64,000 nucleotides of DNA, taken from assembly GCA_037013495.1 (NCBI GenBank), contig CM072806.1, forward strand, positions 15,545,001-15,609,000. The letters run 5' to 3'. The notes under the pieces were generated by a model. The model had not been told where the DNA came from. It ran no database searches and worked only from the letters and a program-made list of their open reading frames with translations. Source of the stretch: Hippophae tibetana. Lineage: Eukaryota; Streptophyta; Magnoliopsida; Rosales; Elaeagnaceae. Position 1 is the stretch's first letter; every line of letters begins with the position of its first letter. The position numbers and the translations under genes are program-made. Of this stretch, positions 23,456 through 32,630 are shown in pieces.

Positions 23456-24030
23456 ATGCATTTTCATTTTTTAGGAGTTTTTAATCATGATATAGGTAGA
23501 AATTAATGAATACATGGAAACCAAATCCATACATATTTGATTAGAAACATATGAATCCAATGATAAAATTGGTTGTCATGACTATCATAAGGAACGTAAC
23601 ATGCTAGTTAAGATACTTACATTAATCACATGATATACTTGCTAGTTTTGATTGAATTGATTCAGATTGTTTTTCACATATTCATGATTGGTTTTGGTGT
23701 TCTTAGGGAGACAAAATTTGGGGTGAGTTATATTAGCTAATAAGGTTCACCATGTTTTAGAATCTATTTGATCATCCGTTGAGATGAAATCCTAAATTGT
23801 ATTTAGCTTGAGAAATGATTTAGGTCTTTATTGGATCAACTGAGCTTTTCAAGCTAAATATTATTTATATCCTCAGTCACTCTTTTGAGCCTTAATAAGA
23901 AGGATTAATATCATAGATACCCCCCAAACTTTAAGAAATCTTCAAAATAACCTCTAACGTTTCAAAAAATTCAAAAATACCTCTGAAACATAACAGAAGA
24001 TAAATCTAACTGAAGTAAATAGTAACATTC
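23456..24030. other. Unassigned spacer
   Basis: Mixed AT-rich sequence with no recognisable frame. Its right end adjoins the pararetrovirus fragment. Confidence 0.4.
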
Positions 24031-24034
24031 CTAA

Positions 24035-24660
24035 AATGGAAGAAGAAAAAATAAACCAAGAAATAATAGACATAAAAATAGAAGACATCTCATAATTTTT
24101 TCCACAAGAAATGGTAATAAGTAAAAAAGAAATTTGAAGAAATTCAAAAAACAAAATTAAATCTTAGAATGAGATGGATTTAAAGACCCATCATTTTTAT
24201 TAAGAAAATTATTCCCTAGGAAAAACATAATTTATTATGGTATAAGTAATAAAGAAATGAGTATCAAGATTACAGATGCAAAAAGAAAGTATAATATATC
24301 ATTAATTGATAAAAAAAACTATATTGAACAAGTTATCAAAAATCCATCATATAGATAAAGAAAAAATTAGATACATCCATTTAGGAGGAATTCAAATATT
24401 AATAAAAGTTCATTTTAGAGAAGGAATAGATACACCAATAAAATATCATTATTAGATAATAGAATAATAAATAGGAAAGATGCCTTATTAGGAATGATCC
24501 ATGGTACGAATTAATGAAAGAAGGAAATAATCTATTTTCAATACATTATCTAGTAGCCTATTCTTTAACAAATAGTCATAATAGTTTAATATATGGACAA
24601 AATGAATTTATAGAAATAAACATAACTTTTAAATAAATTGGACAAATAATAAAACCATAA
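24035..24660 (+). pseudogene. Caulimovirid movement protein, broken
   Basis: Fragments in successive frames match the 30K-superfamily movement protein of caulimovirids. Near 24369 there is a segment starting RYIHLGGIQILIK and continuing to a GIDTPI motif. Near 24455, in a second frame, comes a DNRI segment ending GMIHGTN. From 24510 in a third frame, HYLVAYSLTNSHNSL is followed by an EFIEINITF end. A plausible start is the ATG near 24038. At least two frameshifts and several stops separate the parts. The protein normally modifies plasmodesmata for cell-to-cell spread. Confidence 0.7.
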
Positions 24661-24673
24661 ATACTAACAGACT

Positions 24674-25919
24674 TTGAAATACCCTTCACAAAAAACTTCT
24701 GAAACCAAAAAGCTCAATTGGGTAGATGAGGTAGAAAAAGAAGAACAGAAAAAAGTTTATGTGGTCTATAATGGCCCAAAACTAGGAATTTATAACAACT
24801 GGACAGAAGCCAGTAAATCTATTCTAGGAATTAGTGGAGTAACTCATAGAGCCTCACCAACAGAATATAAGCTAAAGGTAGTTATGCCAACTACAAAACA
24901 CCAAAACTAATAACTCTAGAAGAGATAGTAAGAAATTATTTTATAGCATTACAACAACAACCAACAGCTCTAAGAAGATTAAAAATTCTTGGAAAAATAG
25001 CAAGACCTCTAATGCTATTTAGAGAAGCATCTCCTCTAGAGACATAAAAAATAGTAAAGCATTTAGTGCTATTCATGGAGACATCCTCTAGAAATACTTC
25101 AATCATTTAAGATGAGAAGGACCAATATAGAAACCTAAACAAACCATAATGGTTAAGTCTCTATAACTTGGCCAAAAAATCTACCCAAGAACATATTGAA
25201 GATATGAAGTTCTATACTACAGACAAAGAATTTATTGTAGGGAGTAAATTCAATATCTTAGAAAGAGATGATCCAATATACGTGTATAAATATTTTGATG
25301 TAGGACTAATAGAAAATATATATCCAAGAATTAATTTAAGTAAGTTAAATTATTTCCCATAGAATTTTAAAGAGCAATCAAGAACTTCAGAAAGAAGATT
25401 AAAGGAGGTGATAAACTTGTTTATCTTAGATTTTTCAATTCATTAATGGACTAGAATGAGGAAGTATGTATTAGTCCCTACCACTTCATTAAGATAGGGA
25501 TTTCCAACACAAATAGAGAAGTTTCCAAACCAAGGGCACTTCTAGAAAAAGAATTCAACACGTAAGAACTTTGTGTACTAAAAGGTCAAATGCTAGGTCA
25601 AATTTACTATGAACTTAGAAAGATTGAAAATTCTACTATTATCAAAGTAAATTATTCAACTAGTAAAGTTATCATCATTTCCCATAGTAGCATGGCTTTA
25701 TCAGAAGAAGATGGTGAAACAATTACCAAATACGAAACCAATTTTAATTGCAACAACCTAGAAATTGGTCAAGAAACAAGAAAGGTATTATGCTTTTATG
25801 CTAGAAAATCCACCAAAGACCATAGATTCATTCTCTACATCAAAGATCGAGAAGAGGAAGATGCATCATCATCAACATCATCAAAGGAATCGTCGGTAAA
25901 AAATGACAAAGAAAAATAA
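24674..25919 (+). pseudogene. Caulimovirid viroplasmin/TAV-like gene, broken
   Basis: The 24674-24910 frame carries the Caulimo_VI/RNase H1 N-terminal fold (PF01693 pattern): KVYVVYNGPKLGIYNNW, then a SKSILGISGVTH segment. Open stretches at 25168-25362 and 25590-25919 continue in the same direction and end in an acidic, serine-rich tail just before the viral promoter. In the virus this protein forms inclusion bodies and reactivates translation on the polycistronic RNA. PF01693 also occurs in cellular RNase H1, but the adjoining movement protein and the downstream promoter argue for a viral origin. Stops interrupt the frame near 25050-25130 and 25360-25580. Confidence 0.65.
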
Positions 25920-26096
25920 GAAAAAAACTATCGGTAGAAGATGAAAAAAGAAATAAAGATGTAGATCCCATACCTTAGTTGGCAGCATGCGCCAAGGAAA
26001 AAATCAGTGGCTATCCTTTAAATTAAAAAAGTAGATGAATTATTAAAGCAAGGATAAAACAATAATTTTAGTCTTGTAAACATGGATTCCTTGTGC

Positions 26097-26104
26097 TATA
26101 AAAG
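26097..26104 (+). promoter_or_regulatory. TATA box of the pararetrovirus promoter
   Basis: TATAAAAG occurs about 180 bp after the end of the TAV frame, in the place of the 35S-type pregenomic promoter. A start near 26130 would be expected. I see no upstream as-1-like TGACG pair. Confidence 0.55.
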
Positions 26105-26298
26105 GAACTTTTATTATCATTTAAAAACACACACGAATACATAGAAATCTAGAGTTCTCTACTCTGAAATACACAAAAAAATCTAGCATGGATAACCCCT
26201 CTATTTAGAAAACAATGTTATACCTATTAATTATGAGCGACTAAACATCTCTTCAAGGTTCTTAGTTGGCTTAAAGTTGTAATAATTGTTATCCTATG

Positions 26299-26304
26299 AA
26301 TAAA
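26299..26304 (+). promoter_or_regulatory. Poly(A) signal within the viral leader
   Basis: AATAAA lies about 170 bp after the expected transcription start. Caulimovirids place their poly(A) signal about this far downstream of the start, which makes a terminally redundant RNA. The spacing supports the promoter call. Confidence 0.5.
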
Positions 26305-26757
26305 ATGGAGTCCAGTTACTCTTCTCTAGTAAGTCAACTATTGGAAACCATTTTATGTACTGATGTAGAATACTCACCATTGTTAGGAAGGAGTTGAGGT
26401 TTGAGAAAAGTTGAGGCATAACTAGTGTAAGAAAAGAAGATGAACAGAAGGGAAGACTGTGGTAAACCCATCAAATTCAGGCATAATAATTATAAATTTA
26501 AGCCAATTAATAATCTTGAATGTTTAAATATTTGCTTACAACAAGACATAATAGTACTAAAAAGGGAAAATGAAATTTTTTTTAGAAATAAACAACTAAT
26601 AATTCCAAAATAAAAGATAAAAATCTAATTCTATTAGAAACATTTGGTAAATGTTATCTCTATCATTTAAATAAATATTATCTTCCGTAAATAAACAAAG
26701 ACCATCAACTAGGTCAATATTAACACCAGATTACAAATTATAACGTTTCGCAAAAAT

Positions 26758-26769
26758 TGGTATCAAAGC
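26758..26769 (+). other. tRNA-Met primer binding site of the pararetrovirus
   Basis: TGGTATCAAAGC differs by one base from the canonical TGGTATCAGAGC. It lies about 630 bp downstream of the expected transcription start, as in caulimovirid leaders, and not beside any LTR end that I can see. Confidence 0.65.
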
Positions 26770-26790
26770 CAAGGAATAATATTCTAAATA

Positions 26791-27234
26791 GTATTAGATG
26801 GAAAATTAACACCATTAGGGTCTAGGTGAATTTTAGATATTTTATAAACCTTGAGGGCATAAGTGAAGATATGTCAAACCCTAGGAGCTTTTGAGATATT
26901 ATTCCTTACTAAGAACCATTCATATCTTTAAGTCATATTTTTAGCCTAACACATAAGCATTACCTTTATCTTTACACCTTGGGATTGTATAAAAAATACA
27001 ATCATGTGCTATGCTAGCTATAAAGTAAGGTGAAATGCACCCTACTTCATATCTACCAAAAACAAATGCAAACACAATTATCCCTCCAAACAAAAAACAA
27101 AAAGAATAAAATTAAAAAAAAGTTTTGGGGTATTGTGAGGCTAAGAAAAAAGAAAGTAAGAAAGAAAAGAAAATGAAGAAGAGATGTGGAATAAAAGAAT
27201 AAAAAATAGTAAGATAAGGTGCATATAAAAGAAT
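26791..27234. other. Unassigned spacer
   Basis: AT-rich with purine-rich stretches (AAGAAAGTAAGAAAG near 27150). No coding region or element recognised. Confidence 0.4.
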
Positions 27235-27640
27235 GAAAAGAAGAGTAGTATGCAATATAATTGACATAAGAGTGTATTTAAGTTAATTACTAGATGATGC
27301 GTAGTGTACTGGAGAGAGAATTGCATGCTAGGTTACATTCAATTGATCATATAATTAATTGATGATTATATTGAGAGAAATTTTAGTGATTAACATGTTA
27401 GAAAATTGGGAAATTAAATATTTCTAGATCGTTTCCTTATATATATTCATAATTGTTGAGGCTTGTGATTTAAAATTAATTGTCATTTATTTTTCAATTT
27501 TCTATTATTAAAAAATTATTTGTAATAATTATATTTGTAGTTGATTATAAGTTACATAACTATTTGTGTGATCGATATCTATATTTAGATACATTATATT
27601 AATTGCACCACCCATTTACTTGTGGATTACCTTTATGCTC
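27235..27640 (-). mobile_element. LTR-like fragment, family A, copy 3
   Basis: It shares ATATAATTGACATAAGAGT, GTTAATTACTA, CATGCTAGGTTA and GAAAATTGGG with 59770-59940, and reversed with 18480-18650. Only about 400 bp remain and no internal region is attached. Confidence 0.55.
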
Positions 27641-27784
27641 GTGGATTGCATTGTATTTATCATAAACAAAAAAATATTAACAATAAAATAAAATGCCATA
27701 TTGGAACTAAATAGATAGTTTCACCAATTTGCACTAAATGCCCTATTTCAAAAGTTTCGACATTCGTCTAAGGGGACGAACACT

Positions 27785-27955
27785 TTGGAACAAAATATGT
27801 AGTGTGTGCAACATAAATTTGTGTACAACTATATTAGGTGTGTGCAATAGAATTTAGTGTGCAACTATATTAGGTACGTCCAATAGAAGGACTAATATAT
27901 AGTGTGTGCAACTATATACAAAAAATATACAGCGCGTGCAACCAAAATTTGTGTT
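27785..27955. repeat. Degenerate short tandem repeats
   Basis: The words GTGTGTGCAA and CAACTATATTAGGT recur five to six times at spacings of about 25-40 bp. There is no coding potential. The repeats lie just outside the CACTA element. Confidence 0.6.
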
Positions 27956-28076
27956 TAATATTTAACAAAATAGACACATTTTGAGCCCAATCTTTCATGT
28001 TATATATGTAACAAAGACAAACATAGCCATACAATTGCAAACTGTGAGCAATAGAAACAAACAAAATCTGTGTACT

Positions 28077-28094
28077 CATTCCTACAAAAATAGG
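28077..28094 (+). repeat. CACTA left terminal inverted repeat
   Basis: CATTCCTACAAAAATAGG pairs, inverted, with 37038-37055. ACAAAAAT is shared exactly. The outermost CACTA has mutated to CATTC. Confidence 0.75.
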
Positions 28095-28137
28095 TTTTAA
28101 AGTCGGTTCGCTGAACTCACTTTAAATTGAGTGACTT

Positions 28138-28180
28138 AAAATGTAAAGTCGGTTCATCGCGTGAACCGACTTTACATTTT
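28138..28180. repeat. Perfect subterminal palindrome of the CACTA element
   Basis: The arm ATGTAAAGTCGGTTCA (28141-28156) and its exact complement (28162-28177) flank the 5-bp loop TCGCG. Three more A:T pairs extend each arm. Subterminal repeats of this kind bind the transposase accessory protein in En/Spm elements. Confidence 0.9.
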
Positions 28181-28487
28181 ATGATTTTTTTTATTTTTAT
28201 TCTCATTTTTCACTCCACCATGTATTCAATATATATAACATAATAAGCCAAAATATAAATAATAATACAAATAATTAAAATTTTAAATATAATCAATTAT
28301 TTGATAATTAAATTTATTACAAAAACAAATAATATATATACAATATATATATATATATAGTTAACTTAAATTATAAATAAAATAATGTCGTCAAAGTGTA
28401 ATTGGATTGTGTGAGAAAACTTAGTTGGCTTAGAATTACCAGCATTGTGATAAGGAAACTGGACAAAAACACCGGGTTCATATAACA
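28181..28487. other. AT-rich subterminal spacer of the CACTA element
   Basis: No open frame. A (TA)n run lies at about 28343-28360. Confidence 0.5.
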
Positions 28488-29130
28488 ATTCATTCCCCTA
28501 CATACATGAGCACATAAACATCCATCAAACAAGCATTCTAAGCTTCAGAGACATACAAATGGAGAAATTAAATCATTATAAATATTACCATAAAAAAGAG
28601 ATTACCATAGCGACATCCGAGTGATATAACCCTTCGAACTCATATTAGCACTTTATTAATCATTTGTCTACAAATATGAAGTTATTTGGAATCTCTACTG
28701 GTATTTTTAATGATATAATGAGCTGTAAATATGAAATCAAGTGTAGCTGATATTTTCTTAATTGGCTTGTATGAGTTTTTGGTGCCCTTAAATGTATGGA
28801 ACAATTTTGTAATACGTTCATGGGCACCAAACTCATACAAGTCAAGTAACAAAATATGAGTTACACCTAACTTCATATTAGAGCTCATTATAGCATTAAA
28901 AATACTAACAGAGATTCCAGATAACTTCATATTTATAGACAAATGATTAATAAAGTGCTACCATGATGTTATCATAAGGAAAGTAGGTAAGAGAGATGAG
29001 ATGAAGTTTGGGCCAAAAAATAGGTCCATCAAACAACGCATTCCCCTAAATACATGAGCATATAACCATCCATCAAACAAGGGACTTCAGACATAAGAAT
29101 AGAGAAATTAAATCATTAAAACAATTACTA
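28488..29130. repeat. Direct duplication flanking the hairpin
   Basis: CATTCCCCTACATACATGAGC at 28491 and a near copy at 29039 begin similar stretches of roughly 90 bp, each running to GAGAAATTAAATCATTA. The spacing is 548 bp. The inverted repeat at 28646-28960 lies between them, so duplication and inversion probably arose together. Confidence 0.7.
28646..28960. repeat. Large inverted repeat (hairpin), arms about 140 bp
   Basis: The left arm 28646-28787 and right arm 28822-28960 are reverse complements with roughly 85-90% identity. The outer ends are TAGCACTTTATTAATCATTT and its complement, the inner ends are GGTGCCC and GGGCACC, and the loop is 34 bp. Frames read through it (for example 28682-28942, minus) are by-products of the repeat. 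A transcript through it would fold into a long imperfect hairpin. Confidence 0.9.
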
Positions 29131-29145
29131 TTATGTTGTCGTATG

Positions 29146-32100
29146 CTATTCAAGATCATCAGAATCTTCTCTTGATTCTTCTTGTGATGATATAATTTGA
29201 ACCATGTGTTCTGCTTCTTCTTGTGATGATATAATTTGAACCATGTGTTCTGCCCATTCCTCTTGTAAATCATTAAAAAATTGATGGTCGTATCACATCT
29301 TGTTCCAACCAAAGAACTACATGTATTTAAAATCAAAATAAGAATATAATTTCATGTATTTATAAAAATTAACTCAAATATGTTAAAAAAATTCTGAATA
29401 TAGGTAAAAGATATTACCACATCATCAATTGGAATTTTGATATTTGTGATGATTTCACTTATAAACTTTATGACATAATAACCACACATAACTCCATTAT
29501 TTTGTTGTGGAACCTACAAAAAACAAGTGTACATGATTTTCCATATTCAAACATCTTTATTATTCAATTTTAAAATTAATAAATTATTAATATTTGCTTG
29601 TACATGCCATAACTTTTGTCCATATAAGCTTATGAGATTTTTTAAAGGCAATACCCCTAAACTTATTCCACAATTTCCATGCCCTATCAAGATTTAAAAT
29701 GGTTAGTTTTTTATTAAATATTACAAAAAATAATAGAAGAAACCAATAGCTTGCTATAACTCTTACATTTCAACAACTGCTTTTGTATCTGTACTCATTT
29801 CTATGGAAGCTGAGTCACAGTACCAAGCATGATTATTGAACAGATCAATGATTACCAACATCCAATGATCTTGGCCTTGTTTAAACCTTAGTAGCCAAGG
29901 GATTATCAACTTTTGATTTCTGTTAAGCATTAATGCTCTATTACATAATTGTTTAGCTCTGATATTAACATCTTTCTCTTGATATTGATTGACATATGAA
30001 GAATCATAGAACATTTCTAAATGTGATGAGTGATTATGTTGAAGTCGATAATAACAAGCCCTATATAAAAGAGGATTTCAATAAGTAATTAGAAAATATA
30101 AATATAATTATATATGTTCTACATAAATGAAAGAAAATTAAATAGATTGAGCATTCACCTTGTCCACACTTGAATTATACTTAAATCGATCATTTAATAT
30201 TCAAATAGTTGCAATATGCACTCGATCGATATATAAGTTTGGCCGAGGTCTACACCAGAAATTTCTATAGGAAGTGGCACAGTCTATCCATCATTTATGC
30301 TAGATGCCCTCGCAAAATAATCATCAAAGTGCCAAGATTTCTGCTAAAGTTTAAAGTATAATCATAACTATACATTTTCCAAGGCTTCTTCTTGAATGAC
30401 TTGGTGCGCGATGATTGGCCACTAGATATACATTTAGCACGAGATACTTGCTTCGTCTCTCTTAAATGTGCCGCATTTAAGAGTTATGGTATATTAGAAT
30501 AAAAAAAGTATTATGTATGTTAGTAACAATAAAAGATATAATAAAATAATATTAGTAAACAAGTGTTATCTTTTAAGTTAAAAAATAGTACCACGTCAAA
30601 ATTTAGAAAAACTTGAATTGATGGCCAAGTCACATATTGTCCAACCGCCTTTTGGACTGTGGTAGCATCAGAAGGCATAGGTAGTGGACAATCATGAAGC
30701 AATGATTGATCAATTACTATTCGCCAATTATTAGGCAAATATTGATTATGAATCATTCGATCATCGCTCAATTGATGTGTCGTTCTAATAGCAACAAAGT
30801 CCGTTGATGAAGGATGTTTCAACAAACATTTCATATTCTGTAAAAAATTGAAGTGTTATATATAAAAAATAAAACATATAATAAGAAATAAAAATAATAG
30901 ATTATATACACCAAAAATTAAAATATTACCACATATGATTCATCAAATAGAGGAAGACTCTCATGTGGGGTAGCTATTGGATGTACATTCTCACCAAAGT
31001 GTTCATCGTGGTTTGATTGATGGTAAGAATGTGTAGATTTCATTGGAGAAAATGAACCACTACTTGATGGCATATGCATTCCTGGCATATAGGGAGGATG
31101 ACTATATCCCATATTGGATATAGTTTGAGCGCAATGAGATTGCATGTGTGGAATGTCTGGCATGGATGGTGACCTGCCTGCCATGGATGGTGGTCTACCT
31201 GTCATGGATGGTGGCATGCTTGGCATGAATGGTTGCATGCTTGGCCAATATGGCATGCCCTGGTTGTAGAATGATGTCATGCCTGACATGTGTTATGATT
31301 GATATTCTTTTATAGTGGCAATCTCACTTAACATTGAGGCCTTAAATGAGTTGAGTTCTTCTTCAATTTTATTGTACTTCTCCTTACTGACCGTCTGAGG
31401 CATTTGTTTTGGAATGTTAAAATACTCCATATAACCACCATATTGACTACCTCCCTTAACATGACCAGGATGGTCACGTTCGAATGCATGATATAGAGCA
31501 TCTCTCCCAAGCTCTTCGATTATTTCACTCCTAGATATTTGTTCTTGAATAGCTCTCTACAAATAATAAAGCACACAAACATATCATGCATTATTACATC
31601 AATTATTAAAAATCATTAAGACTTTATATCAATCAAAATTACTAACCAACTTATTTATTTTTTCTTCTCCTCGCTTAGACATCGGTCTTGACTTTTTCGT
31701 TTTGGGGGCCTTTGTTTCTACGTACAATTCAGTTCGGGTAATCGGTCTACCCAATTCAGCTTCCTACATAAATTATGAAAAATTTATTAACCATGCCATG
31801 AAATTAAATTAAGAAAAATAAATATAAAAATATTTATAAATTAACACAAATTAATAATACCATTCTATATCTAACTTCAGGATTTGAAGACTTCTCAGTA
31901 CGGTTAGGAAGAATGTTATGCATTTGTATATTCTGATGTTCTTCCCTAATAATTTGAAATTCATCCGAACGTTTATAATCCACGAAATCTTTCCAAACTT
32001 GAGGTGTAATCCAGGGGTGTCCTTCAAGGATTTTGTAGAGCTATACCTCATCAAGTGGTTCCAAATATGAAAACACACAATTTCTTGCCAATTTGGAAGT

Positions 32101-32530
32101 CTTGTATTCCTTCCTTGCCTTATTTACAATCTTATAACACTTGCTCTTCCAATTTTCACCGACTTTGTAATGATTCTGTAAAAACACACTACAAAAGATT
32201 AGATATAATACAAAAAAGATATAATATATGTAATTGATTATAAAATATAAGAGACTTACACAAATGGTTATCCATATTTTGAAATTTTCTGCATCGTCAA
32301 CATGAGACCAATCATTTATATTGATTGGTATACTGGACTTCACAAGTCGACCAATATAAGATTTCAATTGTTGGTCATTTTCCCCTATTGGATTACGAGT
32401 AGCATCAAATAGAACAAGTACTCTATCATCTGGGTTAAGTGGAGCATCAGGTATATTCGTCCAACCCCTTCTTTTCAAATACCCCCAATGGATCATTTGG
32501 ATCTACAAGCTCTGTTACACGAGGATCCAT
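29146..32530 (-). pseudogene. CACTA second gene: Transposase_24-like part plus Ulp1-like C48 protease
   Basis: The gene starts at the ATG at 32530 on the minus strand. The first part has IGENDQQLKSYIGRLVKSS and INDWSHVDDAENFKIW, then NHYKVGENWKSKCYKIVN and FSYLEPLDEV, the pattern of plant Transposase_24 proteins. A low-complexity Met/Pro/Ser repeat follows (31289-31130). The C-terminal third is a Ulp1-like cysteine protease: catalytic His in DHWMLVIID near 29860, Asp in WYCDSAS, and Gln and Cys in QQNNGVMCGYYV, with the Cys codon at 29484-29486. It ends at TAG 29146-29148 after a duplicated 13-residue tail. Introns separate the parts, and several stops show decay. Ulp1 domains are known passengers in plant CACTA and MULE elements. 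Confidence 0.75.
29178..29256 (-). repeat. 39-bp in-frame tandem duplication in the Ulp1 C-terminus
   Basis: The unit containing CTTGTGATGATATAATTTG occurs twice with no change visible, with a 39-bp period (13 codons). On the minus strand in the protease frame it gives AEHMVQIISSQEE twice in a row before the stop. Keeping frame and identity suggests a recent event. Confidence 0.85.
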
Positions 32531-32630
32531 GAAATATCTGCAAACAATAAAGAAATATAAATTAATTGAAAATTTTAGGAACATACATATATATAAGAGT
32601 TATTACAACAATATAGAACACATGTTATGT

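Larger units (their letters stand above)
24035..26790 (+). mobile_element. Endogenous caulimovirid (plant pararetrovirus) fragment
   Basis: A decayed 2.75-kb viral fragment on the plus strand. In order it has a movement protein region, a viroplasmin/transactivator (TAV) region, a TATA-box promoter (26097), a poly(A) signal (26299), a long leader and a tRNA-Met primer site (26758-26769). This is the order at the 3' end of the pregenomic RNA in TAV-bearing Caulimoviridae genera such as Caulimovirus, Soymovirus and Solendovirus. Capsid, protease, RT and RNase H, which normally lie between movement protein and TAV, are absent. Frameshifts and stops break both proteins, so nothing here can be expressed whole. 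Confidence 0.75.

Noticed and set aside
24674-24910. A cellular RNase H1 gene
   Set aside because: The PF01693-like domain stands alone without an RNase H catalytic domain, and viral movement protein, promoter and primer site surround it.
28660-28942. Minus-strand frames of 61 and 86 codons
   Set aside because: They run through the large inverted repeat and encode its two arms. No domain and no splice context support a gene.
32180-32200. CACTACAAAAG as another CACTA end
   Set aside because: It lies inside an intron of the CACTA second gene, has no partner end and no subterminal motifs around it.
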